Virus record (IMG/VR): IMGVR_UViG_3300028883_000072
Coordinates: 1 to 44,980 of that record
DNA length: 44,980 bases
Strand: one strand, 5' to 3'
DNA from: a virus
Positions within the stretch are counted from its first letter, which is position 1. The number at the start of each line of letters is the position of its first letter. Made by a program: the position numbers and the translations under genes. Of the stretch, positions 9,509-17,980 are shown in pieces. The notes under the pieces were generated by a model. It did not search any database and was not told the DNA's origin. It saw only the letters and a program-made list of their open reading frames with translations.

Positions 9509-10285
9509 ATGGCGGCAGTAAAGAACAAACTCACTGGCGAATACAAGCCGCTGGCAAACACTCCGGAATACAGTGGCAATCCTGCCTGGGTGGTTAACCC
9601 GGTGTTCGCGGATGGCGTCGATCCCCGCGCCTCGATCTGGGATGAGGACGCTCAAGCCTTCCGCATGCAGACAGCAGAGGAGATCGCCGCAGCGAAGGCG
9701 GCGAAGGAGGCCAAGCGGCAAGCGGCAAAGCCGGTGAGCACGAAGCTGATGGAGAACGAGTACCTGGCCATCTGCCAGTCGCTCGGCTTTGAGAAGGCTA
9801 CGACTCGCGACGACGGTCTGGACGAAGCGCTGTACGGACTCGGAGAACACGCGGCGACGTACAAGAGCTTCACCGGACTGCTGAACGCTACCGCCACGAT
9901 GGGGCGGCTGCAGTACCTCGCGACTCAGATCTCCGTGTCAGACATCCCGGATACGAAGCACGTCTTTGAGGCTTACTTGATTACGCCCATTGCGTACATC
10001 ACAGAGCCGACAGTGTTCGCTGCCACCTTCGGGTTCCACGAAGAGATGAAGACCGGCGCAGCACCCGTTGTGGCATGCGAAGTCGACGAGGTCACTCTTG
10101 GTGCTCCGGTGTGGGTTGACGCCAAGACTCTGCAAGTCGACGTCACCGTGGACGAGATCCCCGAAGAGGCGAAGCTCGTCACTCTGTCGCTGAGCGGTGC
10201 GGAGAACCTGGCCGGGGACGTACTGGCCGAAAAAGACTTCGCGGTATTGAGCATTGGACCGGAAGTAGACCCGGAGATCCCGTGA
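9509..10285 (+). CDS. Fibre-region protein with Ala/Lys coiled segment (258 aa)
   Basis: Start chosen at the ATG at 9509, nine bases after AGGAGG at 9494-9499; a TTG two codons upstream overlaps the preceding stop but is poorly placed. The N-terminus (KNKLTGEYKPL) and the phrase ASIWDEDAQAFRM are followed by an Ala/Lys helix near residues 55-75 and a helical middle. The last 90 residues read like an Ig-like or other beta domain (VTLGAPVWVDAKTLQVDVTV). Its place after the adhesin suggests a fibre assembly or attachment partner. No family is recognised with confidence. Confidence 0.65.
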   Translation: MAAVKNKLTGEYKPLANTPEYSGNPAWVVNPVFADGVDPRASIWDEDAQAFRMQTAEEIAAAKAAKEAKRQAAKPVSTKLMENEYLAICQSLGFEKATTRDDGLDEALYGLGEHAATYKSFTGLLNATATMGRLQYLATQISVSDIPDTKHVFEAYLITPIAYITEPTVFAATFGFHEEMKTGAAPVVACEVDEVTLGAPVWVDAKTLQVDVTVDEIPEEAKLVTLSLSGAENLAGDVLAEKDFAVLSIGPEVDPEIP

Positions 10286-10371
10286 TGTGGTGGTTGGTCG
10301 GGCTCGTGGTGTTCCTCATACTCGCAAATGTGTGGGCGAGGAAAAGCGCCCGAAAGGACGAGTGGCAATGA
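10285..10371 (+). CDS. 28-residue single-membrane-span peptide
   Basis: ATG at 10285 overlaps the preceding stop by one base, and its own TGA overlaps the next ATG (ATGA at 10368). The product starts MWWLVGLVVFLILANVWAR and ends with a basic/acidic tail, so it is one transmembrane segment with a cytoplasmic tail. Translational overlap on both sides argues that it is translated. It sits between fibre genes and a lipoprotein-like gene, where lysis genes are often found. A very short holin-like or inner spanin-like role is possible but unproven. Confidence 0.6.
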   Translation: MWWLVGLVVFLILANVWARKSARKDEWQ

Positions 10372-10628
10372 GATGTGCAATCGCAGTCATCACCGCGCTG
10401 ATCGTCGCCGTTTCCTGCGTCGGCTGTATGACGCAGCACCAGAGAGATCCGCATGCAACGGTTTTCCTCCCTGATGTGCCAGATGGGGGCGGCGGCTACA
10501 CCGTGATCATTGTGGGCGCGCAGCTCTCCGCAAAGCCCGTGGACCTGGGCGGCATCATCAGTCCGGCAGTGGATGCGGCGGCATCACAGAACGGCGACGT
10601 GGAGCAGGTGAAGGAGTCGAAGGAATGA
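10368..10628 (+). CDS. Candidate lipoprotein (86 aa), possible outer spanin
   Basis: Start chosen at ATG 10368 (ATGA overlap with the upstream peptide). The first 22 residues are a classic lipoprotein signal: MR, a hydrophobic run (AIAVITALIVAVS), then Cys in the VSCVGC context, either of which could be the lipidated residue, although neither lipobox is textbook. The mature part is short with Gly and Val. Its stop overlaps the next ATG by four bases. A lipoprotein beside a short membrane peptide is the usual o-spanin/i-spanin arrangement, but the partner here is unusually small. Confidence 0.6.
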   Translation: MRCAIAVITALIVAVSCVGCMTQHQRDPHATVFLPDVPDGGGGYTVIIVGAQLSAKPVDLGGIISPAVDAAASQNGDVEQVKESKE

Positions 10629-11080
10629 TCACCTTCCCACACTGCCTGCTGCTGAACGACCTGGAAGACGTGTCCATGAACGGCTGGTTCACGCTTACCC
10701 AGTCGTTCGACGTCTGGGAAACGGACGACCTCGACCCGGACATCAGGACGCTATACCGGGCGCCAATCGGAATTCTGCTGGACGGTGCGAGCATTCCGCG
10801 CTTCTTCTGGCGCGTGATAGGGTCGCCGTTCACGGGACGGTATCTGCGGGGGTCAGTGATACATGACGCAGGATACAAGGGGAGGCTGCTGAGCGGGCCA
10901 AGCGAGCGATCGCTGGGAAAATGCCCGCTTGACAGGAAAGCTATCGACAATCTATTTTACCGGTTGATGCTGGCGCGTGGGGTCAGCAAGAAGAAAGCCG
11001 AGGCAATGTATGCGGCTGTGCGCGTCGGGGGATGGCGAGCATGGCGCAACGCTCACAAGGAAGTGATGCACGATGTCTGA
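10625..11080 (+). CDS. DUF1353-family phage protein (151 aa)
   Basis: The pattern LLDGASIPRFFW, then HDAGY, then a C-terminal helix pair ending GGWRAWR matches the DUF1353 family of small phage proteins. The family is widespread in phage late regions and biochemically uncharacterised as far as I know. The start overlaps the previous stop by four bases and the end overlaps the next gene by eight bases, so it belongs to the same tight cassette as the lipoprotein and membrane genes. A role in lysis or late maturation is only contextual. Confidence 0.75.
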   Translation: MITFPHCLLLNDLEDVSMNGWFTLTQSFDVWETDDLDPDIRTLYRAPIGILLDGASIPRFFWRVIGSPFTGRYLRGSVIHDAGYKGRLLSGPSERSLGKCPLDRKAIDNLFYRLMLARGVSKKKAEAMYAAVRVGGWRAWRNAHKEVMHDV

Positions 11081-11297
11081 AATTGATTACGACAAGCTCG
11101 GGGAGTCAGTCGCAAAGCACTTGCACACAAGCTGCCCGCTGAACCTAACGGCAGACGACGCGCAGCACCTGCATGATTTCATCGACACCTACAAGCAGGC
11201 GAAGAACCGCGTGATCACCGTCGTTATCGGCGTGCTGGTCCTCTCCTGCCTTTGCGTGTTTACGAAGGGGTTGCGAGCGTGGATCTTGGCCCCATAG
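11073..11297 (+). CDS. Small C-terminal-anchored membrane protein (74 aa), holin candidate
   Basis: A soluble polar N-terminus of about 46 residues precedes one strong transmembrane segment (VITVVIGVLVLSCLCVFT) and a short tail, KGLRAWILAP. It overlaps the DUF1353 gene by eight bases. Tail-anchored or one-span proteins of this size in the late region can be holins, but the same shape fits other roles. No endolysin is recognised nearby to support the call. Confidence 0.6.
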   Translation: MSEIDYDKLGESVAKHLHTSCPLNLTADDAQHLHDFIDTYKQAKNRVITVVIGVLVLSCLCVFTKGLRAWILAP

Positions 11298-11306
11298 GAG
11301 CCTGGC

Positions 11307-11957
11307 ATGCCTCATTTGACCAATCAACTCGACCACCAGCGTCTCGGCGCTTACCGGGAGGGGAGCTACACCGGGGTCAAGCGAGACGGGACTCTCCGCG
11401 CTATGGGTCTCGCGCGCTGCTGGGAGGATATCCAGGGCAACCCGGCCGGGATTAAGCGGCCGGCGTCAAGCTCCCCCACGTGGAGAACCTACGACTTTGG
11501 GCTTGGGGGGCTCTCGTTCGCTGTACTCGGGTTCGCCGTTGGTGACTACGCCGACTTCATAGTCCAGACCAAGCACTCCATGCCTCTTGAGAGCGAGCTG
11601 CGCTTTCACATCCACTACACCGTCCCATCCGACAGTGCGGACGACAAGTTCCAGTTCCAAGTGGACGCGATTGCCGCCGGCGTCGACGAGGATTTCGCCG
11701 TACCAAGCGATAGCCCGCTTACCGGTGAGGATACCCTGGACGGGGATGAGGCAAGACGGCACAGTCTACTTGAGCTCGGATCGATTGATGGAGCGAACAC
11801 ATCTGTGTCATCGCTGTACCTCTGCCGCCTTACTCGCATAGCCGCCACATCGGACGAGTACGGCAGTGAGATCTACGTGCTGTTCAACGACCAGCACTAC
11901 CTGGTGGACATGCTGGGCAGCCGCACCGAGTATCACAAGTGGACAGCGAAACACTAA
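11307..11957 (+). CDS. Beta-rich virion-type protein (216 aa), last rightward late gene
   Basis: The protein has alternating hydrophobic strands (LRFHIHYTVPS, FQFQVDAIAAG) and ends IYVLFNDQHYLVDMLGSRTEYHKW. Similar endings (GSR.EY.KW) occur in beta-sandwich proteins encoded next to fibres in other phages, so a head-fibre or tail-fibre role is plausible. Its stop codon at 11955-11957 overlaps the stop of the convergent nuclease gene (11954-11956 on the other strand). No terminator lies between them. Confidence 0.6.
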   Translation: MPHLTNQLDHQRLGAYREGSYTGVKRDGTLRAMGLARCWEDIQGNPAGIKRPASSSPTWRTYDFGLGGLSFAVLGFAVGDYADFIVQTKHSMPLESELRFHIHYTVPSDSADDKFQFQVDAIAAGVDEDFAVPSDSPLTGEDTLDGDEARRHSLLELGSIDGANTSVSSLYLCRLTRIAATSDEYGSEIYVLFNDQHYLVDMLGSRTEYHKWTAKH

Positions 11958-12355
11958 CGCGCTTTGAACCACTCGGGCTTAATTGCTATCGCCGGCCCGG
12001 TGGTCCAGACATACGTCATCGTATCCAGCTCATGAGTCCGAAAGAACCACACTTTCCGCCGGCCCTCTTTCTTGAATGCGAGCTGCCAGACGAACACTCG
12101 GTCTGACAGGCCCCAAGGATACCTGGTGATTTTCAACTTGCGCTGGCTCACCGCGTTCGCCTGCCCCGCCGTTACCTGTACCCAGACATGCGTGCCGTCT
12201 GACAGCTTGCCGACAGCGTCACACCCGAAGAGGTCCACAGAGCCGTACATGGCGCTCCTCGCTCTCCAGGTGTGGGTGCAGCCGTACACCTCGACCAGGG
12301 CATGCTCGACGGCTCTCTCCGCGTCTTTGCGCTTGCTGTTTGCTATCGTTGCCAC
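11954..12355 (-). CDS. Resolvase-like PD-(D/E)XK nuclease (133 aa)
   Basis: Start taken as GTG at 12355, five bases beyond the polymerase stop, with an AAAGGA site in the polymerase tail; a longer ATG-start version from 12394 would overlap the polymerase. The N-terminus (SKRKDAERAVEHALVE) looks like the first helix of Holliday-junction resolvase-type nucleases. It is followed by GSVDLFGCDAV, with the catalytic-type Asp, and VWVQVTAG in place of the usual E-x-K strand. The Gln for Glu substitution makes activity uncertain. It may process recombination or replication intermediates with the polymerase upstream. Confidence 0.6.
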   Translation of the reverse strand: MATIANSKRKDAERAVEHALVEVYGCTHTWRARSAMYGSVDLFGCDAVGKLSDGTHVWVQVTAGQANAVSQRKLKITRYPWGLSDRVFVWQLAFKKEGRRKVWFFRTHELDTMTYVWTTGPAIAIKPEWFKAR

Positions 12356-12359
12356 AGCA

Positions 12360-14327
12360 TCAGTCCTTTCTGTAGCGGAACCCCTCCCAGGCACCGACCG
12401 CCAGGGGGATGTCCTTCGCCCACGCGGACTTGTTCAGCATGCACGAAACGAGACGGCTTGCGGGAACGTCCATCGGCACGTCGGCCACCACCTCATCATG
12501 AGTGTGGATCACCACCGGGAGCCCGTCCCTCTCACACAATACGATTGCTCGCGCCTCGATGTCACGCGACAGCCCCTGTACGATGTTATTAGTCCACAAG
12601 CCCCCATAGCCGCCTTTGCGCACCCACTTGTGCGTTTTCTGATCAACACTCATATACGACACGGCTTTCTTGCCGCGGTCGTTCACGAAGATCTCGGGGT
12701 CGTAGTAGTAGAGCGCTCGGCCGTTCGGCAGTCGGAGGAGAAGGAACTTGTCGCGCACGGTGAACAGACAATTCCGGTAAGCATATCGGTGGCCGGGATT
12801 TTCGACCGCAAGCACCGCGCACTCCTCGAGCTTTTTCCATAGGTGGACAAACATCGGATGCCGAGCACGCCAGGTGAGGATGATCCGCTTTGCCTCGTCA
12901 TCGCTGATCTGGATGCCATACCCATCAGCCATAGAGTGGAACGCTCCGAGCCATCCCTGGTAACCAAGGGCGAGATCGGCAACCTTCCCAATCATGCGTT
13001 CAGCCGGGTCGCTCTTCTTGTCAATTGGCCGGCCGTAAACGTGCTGCGCGGTGATGCAGTAGAGCTCGGATCCTCGTCCTGCATCGTACTCGCGATACGC
13101 ATCCAGCACCCACTGCTCTCCCGCTACCCACGCGCCGACCCGGCCCTCGACAGCCGAATAGTCTCCACCGACAAGCTTATTCCCGGGTCGTGCGGTCAAA
13201 CAGCCCCTCAAGCAGCGACTGGCCACAAACGTCGGGACGCCCCAGATCATCTCCACCACATCCAGTCCGTGGTTGAAAGCGGTAATCGCGTCGGTCGGAT
13301 CGAGGTAGCTGTCCCGGGGAAAGTTCTGCGGCTGGATCCCCCGGCCACCCCAGCGTCCGGTCCCAGCCGCGTGGTATTGCGTGGTTCCTCGGATAACGCC
13401 GTGGTTTGGGTCTGCTCTTCTAACCATGCCGCTGAATTTCGCAGTGCTGGTTTTGCCGGCCTCTCTCCGGATCTCAAGGACTTCTCGAACATTGTCGGGC
13501 AGACTCTTCTTCGCCAGCAGGCGTTTGATATGCGCCTTGTCCAGACTCTTTGTGCGGATCCCGTGAGCGACCAGCCACTCCTGCAACGCGGCGATCTGTG
13601 TCGCCGACTTGGCATGCCCATTCGTCTTCTCCTCCAATTTGCGATTAAGCTCAGCAGCGTATTGCTTCACGCCCGTGGCCAGGAGCTCGCAAGCGTCAAT
13701 ATCGGCCTTGACGCCGCGTTTATTGATCTCGTAGTCCGTCAGCCAGATCGTGCGCTCGGCCGCCGGCAGCGGCGGGAGCGCCTCGCTCAGCACCTCTTCG
13801 GCCTCGACATCACGGATGCAGTAGCGAAAGAGCTTCTCCAGCTTCTCCGGTGCCTCCCACCAGGCGCCGGTCTTCTTCCGTGGTTTGCACAACTGGAGCA
13901 TGGTGCGGTGGCCATCCGCATCCTTCTGAATTGGCAGGCCCATAGCCGCTCCCGCGGCCTCGAGGCCAAGTGGCATGGAGCACCGAGCTGCCTGCGCCAT
14001 GGTGCAGTAGACCTTTGCCGGGTCAAGGGGGCGACCGCCCCAGTCAGAGCAGAGATTCCACACGGCCAATTCGAAGTGGGCGTTGTGGGCGTGGACCTCG
14101 TCGGCGGACAGAACCAGCTCGAACACGTCCTCTTTGCTCAGCAGCTCGCAGCCGATCGTGCGTGCTATATCGGCATATTCAGGACGGACCCACAGCAGCG
14201 CCTTCTCGCCTCTGGGCTTCGAAGCGAAGCAAATCGCCTGAGTGCTTTCGTGCTCCGCGTAGTTCCACGCCCCTACTTTCTTGAGATCCGCTCTGGATCG
14301 CGTTTCGTAATCGACAGTAAGGATCAT
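12360..14327 (-). CDS. polA: Family A DNA polymerase with 3'-5' exonuclease domain (655 aa)
   Basis: Replicative polymerase of the phage PolA type. Exonuclease motifs: D6-x-E8 in VDYETRS, HN at 81-82 within AHNAHFELAVW, and Y169xxxD173 in YCIRDVEAEE. Polymerase motif A is D389YSAVEGR, motif B has R444, K448 and GYQG at 455-458, and motif C is H610-D-E in HTHDEVVAD. There is no 5'-nuclease domain, which is usual for phage polymerases. ExoII carries Glu where Asp is common, a substitution seen in many phage members. It lies in a leftward replication operon behind the SSB-like gene, separated from it by a hairpin. Confidence 0.95.
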   Translation of the reverse strand: MILTVDYETRSRADLKKVGAWNYAEHESTQAICFASKPRGEKALLWVRPEYADIARTIGCELLSKEDVFELVLSADEVHAHNAHFELAVWNLCSDWGGRPLDPAKVYCTMAQAARCSMPLGLEAAGAAMGLPIQKDADGHRTMLQLCKPRKKTGAWWEAPEKLEKLFRYCIRDVEAEEVLSEALPPLPAAERTIWLTDYEINKRGVKADIDACELLATGVKQYAAELNRKLEEKTNGHAKSATQIAALQEWLVAHGIRTKSLDKAHIKRLLAKKSLPDNVREVLEIRREAGKTSTAKFSGMVRRADPNHGVIRGTTQYHAAGTGRWGGRGIQPQNFPRDSYLDPTDAITAFNHGLDVVEMIWGVPTFVASRCLRGCLTARPGNKLVGGDYSAVEGRVGAWVAGEQWVLDAYREYDAGRGSELYCITAQHVYGRPIDKKSDPAERMIGKVADLALGYQGWLGAFHSMADGYGIQISDDEAKRIILTWRARHPMFVHLWKKLEECAVLAVENPGHRYAYRNCLFTVRDKFLLLRLPNGRALYYYDPEIFVNDRGKKAVSYMSVDQKTHKWVRKGGYGGLWTNNIVQGLSRDIEARAIVLCERDGLPVVIHTHDEVVADVPMDVPASRLVSCMLNKSAWAKDIPLAVGAWEGFRYRKD

Positions 14328-14346
14328 CGTGTTCCCCGTGGAGAAA

Positions 14347-14374
14347 GACCGGCGCCCCCGGAAGGACGCCGGTC
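14347..14374 (-). terminator. Hairpin between SSB-like and polymerase genes
   Basis: A perfect 8-bp stem, GACCGGCG/CGCCGGTC, with a 12-base loop. On the leftward strand it is followed by TTTCTCC, so it could be a weak intrinsic terminator or attenuator tuning polymerase level below SSB level, or an RNA-processing site. The U-run is short, so full termination is unlikely. Confidence 0.45.
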
Positions 14375-14390
14375 GATTGCGTGTTTTGAG

Positions 14391-14984
14391 TCAGTTCAAA
14401 TAGTCGGTTCCGTCGTCGGCGCCGTCTGCGTCGTTATCGAAACTCTCTGCGCCGTCGTCCGTCTCGATCTCCTCGAACTCAGGAACGTCCATGCCTCCAA
14501 ACGACTCGCCATCCCGGACCTTTTGAATGGCACTCAGGCCAAAGGCAACGCCCTTATTCCCGTCGCGGTCGTAGCACCAGGCGTTGACGAACGCCCTTGC
14601 GTAGCACCCCGCATAGAAGTCGTCGGTGCTGTCGAGCGGTACATTCTTCTGGCTCACTACCGGAGGCCGCTTTTTGGTGCTGGCCCGGGCGAACACGATG
14701 TCTTCCCCGTAGCCGTCGTACGCCTTGTCCGCGCCGTCACGGAGAGGGCAGCGGAGGCCGGGGAACCACTTCTTCGGGCTCTTGGCGTTCGGATGCTTCT
14801 CGAGTTTCGGCCACTTCTCCTTGGCGGCGTCCTTCGCGATCCGCATCAGCTCATCAACAGCCTTGCTCCCTTTCGGGAACAGCATTGCGAGGTCATAAAC
14901 GTCCTCGTCGCGGCTGTTCTTTGTCGGCTTGAATACGTTCGGGAACGACACCCGAAATGTCCCTGTCAAAAGTATCTCACTCAT
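14391..14984 (-). CDS. DUF2815-family single-stranded DNA-binding protein (197 aa)
   Basis: The opening (ILLTGTFRVSFPNVFKP), the phrase DEDVYDLAMLFPK, the core KWFPGLRCPLRDGAD and VNAWCYDRDGNKGVAFGLSAIQK match DUF2815, an OB-fold SSB-like family in phages. The C-terminus is strongly acidic (FDNDADGADDGTDYLN), as in SSBs, where the tail recruits partner proteins. Its start overlaps the DUF2800 gene stop by four bases. It would coat single strands for the adjacent polymerase, nuclease and primase. Confidence 0.85.
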   Translation of the reverse strand: MSEILLTGTFRVSFPNVFKPTKNSRDEDVYDLAMLFPKGSKAVDELMRIAKDAAKEKWPKLEKHPNAKSPKKWFPGLRCPLRDGADKAYDGYGEDIVFARASTKKRPPVVSQKNVPLDSTDDFYAGCYARAFVNAWCYDRDGNKGVAFGLSAIQKVRDGESFGGMDVPEFEEIETDDGAESFDNDADGADDGTDYLN

Positions 14985-16108
14985 CCTTTAATCTCCTCAA
15001 ATTGCATGTTTTGCAGTTCCTCGCGCTTGTCGTCCACTGGGACGACGAGCGATCCGCGGCTCACCGAAATCAGGTCAGTTATCTCTGTGTCCAAGCCCTC
15101 CTGTTTGATCGCTTTCAGCGCTTTCGCTGGAGAAAGCAGCTTCGGTTCGTACGCCTCGATGCCGACAGCAGTCAACGCCGCCGCTGCCATCTCCTCGTCG
15201 ATCCACTTCTTACTGGATCGTCCGGCCACCCGCTTGAAGCCGACGTCGGCACTGAGGAGAGTTCCCTCCTCCAGCTCCTTTGCCACCCGCTCGGCGATGT
15301 CAGAGAGAAAACCCCGAATCAAGGGCGCTTTCTCCATGATCTCACGCAGTCGGTCCGGGCCGAGCTCTGACACCGGGATAACGTCGAAGGCGGCCTGAGC
15401 TGCCGACATCGCTTCTCGGTCGCGGGCCTCGCAGTCAAACCGTGCTTTGCAGAAACGGCACCACTCGCCCGCATGCCGCGGCGGGTCATCGGCGAAGCAG
15501 GCTTTGTATGCCGGGACCAGCACTTCTACGCCCCACTCTTTGAGCTCGGTCAGGTCTGTCTCCCAGGTGTCCACCTTCTGCGGCTTGGCAAAGCAGCGGG
15601 GCTGGACGATAGTGCAGGTTCCCTTCTCCGGCATGTAATCCGCGTACTTGAGCGCGGCGGCGAGCAAATAGATCATCAACTGCGGATTCTCTTTCGCGTC
15701 CACCGGCACGCCGGCACCATACTTGAGATCGAGAATGTTGACGTCCGAGAAGGGATTAACCACGACACAATCGCCGGTCCCGCCAAGAGCGATTTCGAGG
15801 GGGTCGAGGTTCAGCCTGCTCTCTACAGACATGCGGCCGTTAGGCCCGAGCATGCCGCAGCAGGCACTGACGTAGACCTGGACATGCGACAGCATCTCGC
15901 GGTCGACATCGACGCCCTCTTCCGCCTTCTTCGGGTAGCTGACGACCGTATTGCGCTGGAGCAGGTTGTACTCCCCCACCTTGTGAGCGACAGTCCCTTC
16001 GAGTGCCCATGGCGAAGTCTCATCCGGAAAGCGACTCTCCGCAAGCACGCTCCCGGCACAGTGCATCCACCGATGTGCCGCACTGGGTCTCGGTTTAAGC
16101 CTACTCAT
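14981..16108 (-). CDS. DUF2800 Cas4/RecB-like nuclease (375 aa)
   Basis: Start taken as ATG at 16108 (MSRLKPRPSAAHRW), overlapping the upstream stop by eight bases; a longer start at 16159 is possible but adds an Arg-rich tail. Landmarks: RPSAAHRWMHCAGS, the histidine segment EGTVAHKVGEY, GTGDCVVV and ILDLKYGAGV (the D...D-x-K core of PD-(D/E)XK nucleases), and a C-terminal Cys cluster in EWCRFCKARFDCEAR, which with an upstream Cys could hold an Fe-S cluster as in Cas4/AddB. Probable single-strand exonuclease for phage recombination or end processing, paired with the SSB-like protein. Confidence 0.87.
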   Translation of the reverse strand: MSRLKPRPSAAHRWMHCAGSVLAESRFPDETSPWALEGTVAHKVGEYNLLQRNTVVSYPKKAEEGVDVDREMLSHVQVYVSACCGMLGPNGRMSVESRLNLDPLEIALGGTGDCVVVNPFSDVNILDLKYGAGVPVDAKENPQLMIYLLAAALKYADYMPEKGTCTIVQPRCFAKPQKVDTWETDLTELKEWGVEVLVPAYKACFADDPPRHAGEWCRFCKARFDCEARDREAMSAAQAAFDVIPVSELGPDRLREIMEKAPLIRGFLSDIAERVAKELEEGTLLSADVGFKRVAGRSSKKWIDEEMAAAALTAVGIEAYEPKLLSPAKALKAIKQEGLDTEITDLISVSRGSLVVPVDDKREELQNMQFEEIKG

Positions 16109-16637
16109 TGAACAAAGCCCTCGCTTTCTTGACCGCATTTCCGTAGTTGGCCGGATCAATCCCGCTTACCATCTCGGCGCCGAGGTCGGTAAGCACGCGC
16201 TTGACGTAGCCCCAGCCTTTCGTCTCGCCGAGCTTCGTGAACGCAGCGCGCACGTCATCGATGGACGTTTCAGACTGAGACGGCTCGGCCTCGCTCTCTT
16301 CCGGCGTCTTCGGCACCGCGGCCTCGCTCTCTTCCGGCGTCTTCGGCACCGCGGCCTCGGCCGCCTCCAGCAACGCCCGGAGGGTATTGTCGCGGGCGCG
16401 CTCTTTGAACTCGACGCCGAGTTCCCGCAGCCGGTCTTTTGCTGCGTCCCGGTCGAAGGGCTTGTCCTCTGGGGGGCTCGCGGGCGTCTCGTTCGGCTTC
16501 TCGTCGACCGGAGGCGCCGGCTCTTCGATGGGCTCGGGCTCGGCGGCCGTAGTGGTGGACAGTGACGGCGCCTCGATGCGCTTCTCCATCCGCTCAAGAC
16601 TACTTGCAATTCGCTCCAACAACTCTTCGATCATCAT
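16101..16637 (-). CDS. HeH/SAP-like domain protein with acidic linker repeats (178 aa)
   Basis: ATGs at 16637 and 16634 follow an AGGAG site. A short N-terminal coiled coil (IEELLERIASSLERMEKRIE) precedes a Pro/Glu-rich linker. A helix-extended loop-helix of HeH/LEM/SAP type follows (AAKDRLRELGVEFKERARDN), then two perfect copies of an 11-residue repeat (EAAVPKTPEES) and a C-terminal helical domain (WGYVKRVLTDLGAEMV). SAP/HeH folds often bind DNA. Its place between the SNF2 helicase and the Cas4-like nuclease suggests an accessory factor for replication or recombination. Confidence 0.7.
   Translation of the reverse strand: MMIEELLERIASSLERMEKRIEAPSLSTTTAAEPEPIEEPAPPVDEKPNETPASPPEDKPFDRDAAKDRLRELGVEFKERARDNTLRALLEAAEAAVPKTPEESEAAVPKTPEESEAEPSQSETSIDDVRAAFTKLGETKGWGYVKRVLTDLGAEMVSGIDPANYGNAVKKARALFNE
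16288..16353 (-). repeat. Perfect 33-bp tandem duplication inside the HeH-protein gene
   Basis: Two exact 33-bp units at 16288-16320 and 16321-16353 encode the 11-residue repeat EAAVPKTPEES twice in frame. Identical DNA, including third positions, points to a recent slippage or recombination event in a flexible linker. Confidence 0.95.
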
Positions 16638-16658
16638 CTTTCTCCTCGTTTCCGGTTT

Positions 16659-17951
16659 CTACTGGATCACTTCTCCGACCGTTCTTTCCTTTCTCAGCAT
16701 GGCCCGAAGGATATAGCCGTCGAGCCCGTTCGATGCCAGAAAGTGCGCCTGTACGTTCCCCTTCTGGCCGATCCGGTGCAACCGAGCAATCGCCTGAGAG
16801 ATCTCGCCTGGAACCCAAGGGATCTCCCCAAAAACGCAAACGTCCGACCGCTCCTGCAGCCCATTGATGCCAATACCAACACACTGGTAGTTTGCGACAA
16901 ACACCCGCCCCCGCCCCGCAGCGAACGCGTCCACCATTGCCTGCCTCGCATCAGGAGCTGTATCCCCGGTAACCGCGAAATCGGTCCCAAGCTCTTTCGC
17001 TATCTGATAGGTCGCGTCCCGGTGGTACATGAAAACCACGATGCCACGATCTTCCGGGGTTTCCTCAAGCAGCTCCTGGACATACGCCTTTATGCTCGGC
17101 ACCTTGGCAACGGCGATGGCTTTGCGCCACTCAAGCAACTTTCCGGAACCGTCATCGCGTTCACCGTTCGCTATCGTTTCCGCGATCTCCTCAAGATTCC
17201 CGCTGTATACCGGACCTGCTCCAGTGTTTACGAGTGTTCGCGTTATTGGCGGGAGCTCCCGCAACACGTCGCTCTTCAATCTGCGGATCAGATGGCAACG
17301 GTTTCGGAGGAGGTAGCTCAGCTCTTTAAGATTACTGGCGCCGTTCACGTTATGGATCTTCCGCCCGGCACGCCATTCAATCTGCATGTCGCAAAAGCGC
17401 CGGCCATAGGCTTTGAAGTCTGTGGCGACCCGCAGCTCTTTGCACCCCGTCCTAGCGTAAACGGCGCCGAGCAACGGGCGCAACTCCTTGGGCCGATTCG
17501 GCATTGGGGTGCCCGACATTGGCAGCCAGAACTTCGCATTGTCGACCAGCCCCCGCCGGCGGCTGGACCCGTACCAATCTCCGAGAACGGCCTTGGTTCG
17601 GGCGCTTTTGTAGTCCTTAGCATAGTGAGTCTCGTCAGTAACCAGCGTGTTCCAGCCCCGATCGCGCGTCCTCCCCCACAGCTTTGCCGCCCGGCTCCAG
17701 CTACAAAGGCAGCGAGTACTTGGCGCTCCAACAGTGAACAGATCGAACGGCGGGAGGCCGAGACGCTCCGCCTCCCGGTTCCAGCCCTGGAGGGTTGCAG
17801 CGGGAGCGATGACGAGAGAGGGGCCGCCGCGAATGTCCATTACGGTTAGGGCCTGAGCGGTTTTTCCAAGACCCATTTCATCGGCGAGGTAGGCATGGCC
17901 GGAGTAGCTCAGAATAGCATCCACGCCGGCTTTTTGGTACTCGTATAGCAT
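16659..17951 (-). CDS. SNF2-family DNA helicase/translocase (430 aa)
   Basis: Superfamily 2, SNF2/SMARCAL1-like. Motifs in order: LYEYQKAGVDAI (Q-like), motif I DEMGLGKTAQ at 24-33, Ia VIAPAATLQGW, motif II D106-E-T-H109, motif III SGTP at 146-149, motif V ANYQCVGIGINGL, and motif VI QAIARLHRIGQKGNV near 386-400. It is compact but complete. Phage members typically sit in replication modules with DUF2800 and polymerase genes, as here, and may remodel forks or displace bound proteins. It begins 29 bases after the prim-pol stop. Confidence 0.93.
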   Translation of the reverse strand: MLYEYQKAGVDAILSYSGHAYLADEMGLGKTAQALTVMDIRGGPSLVIAPAATLQGWNREAERLGLPPFDLFTVGAPSTRCLCSWSRAAKLWGRTRDRGWNTLVTDETHYAKDYKSARTKAVLGDWYGSSRRRGLVDNAKFWLPMSGTPMPNRPKELRPLLGAVYARTGCKELRVATDFKAYGRRFCDMQIEWRAGRKIHNVNGASNLKELSYLLRNRCHLIRRLKSDVLRELPPITRTLVNTGAGPVYSGNLEEIAETIANGERDDGSGKLLEWRKAIAVAKVPSIKAYVQELLEETPEDRGIVVFMYHRDATYQIAKELGTDFAVTGDTAPDARQAMVDAFAAGRGRVFVANYQCVGIGINGLQERSDVCVFGEIPWVPGEISQAIARLHRIGQKGNVQAHFLASNGLDGYILRAMLRKERTVGEVIQ

Positions 17952-17980
17952 TCGATTGTCCGTGATTGAGATTGCTAAGG

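Noticed and set aside
12843-15398. An 851-residue open frame on the plus strand
   Set aside because: It lies antisense to the polymerase, SSB-like and DUF2800 genes, all with clear motifs; long antisense frames are common in GC-rich DNA, and its composition is unnatural.
16743-17849. A 368-residue plus-strand frame
   Set aside because: Antisense to the SNF2 helicase, whose motifs are complete.
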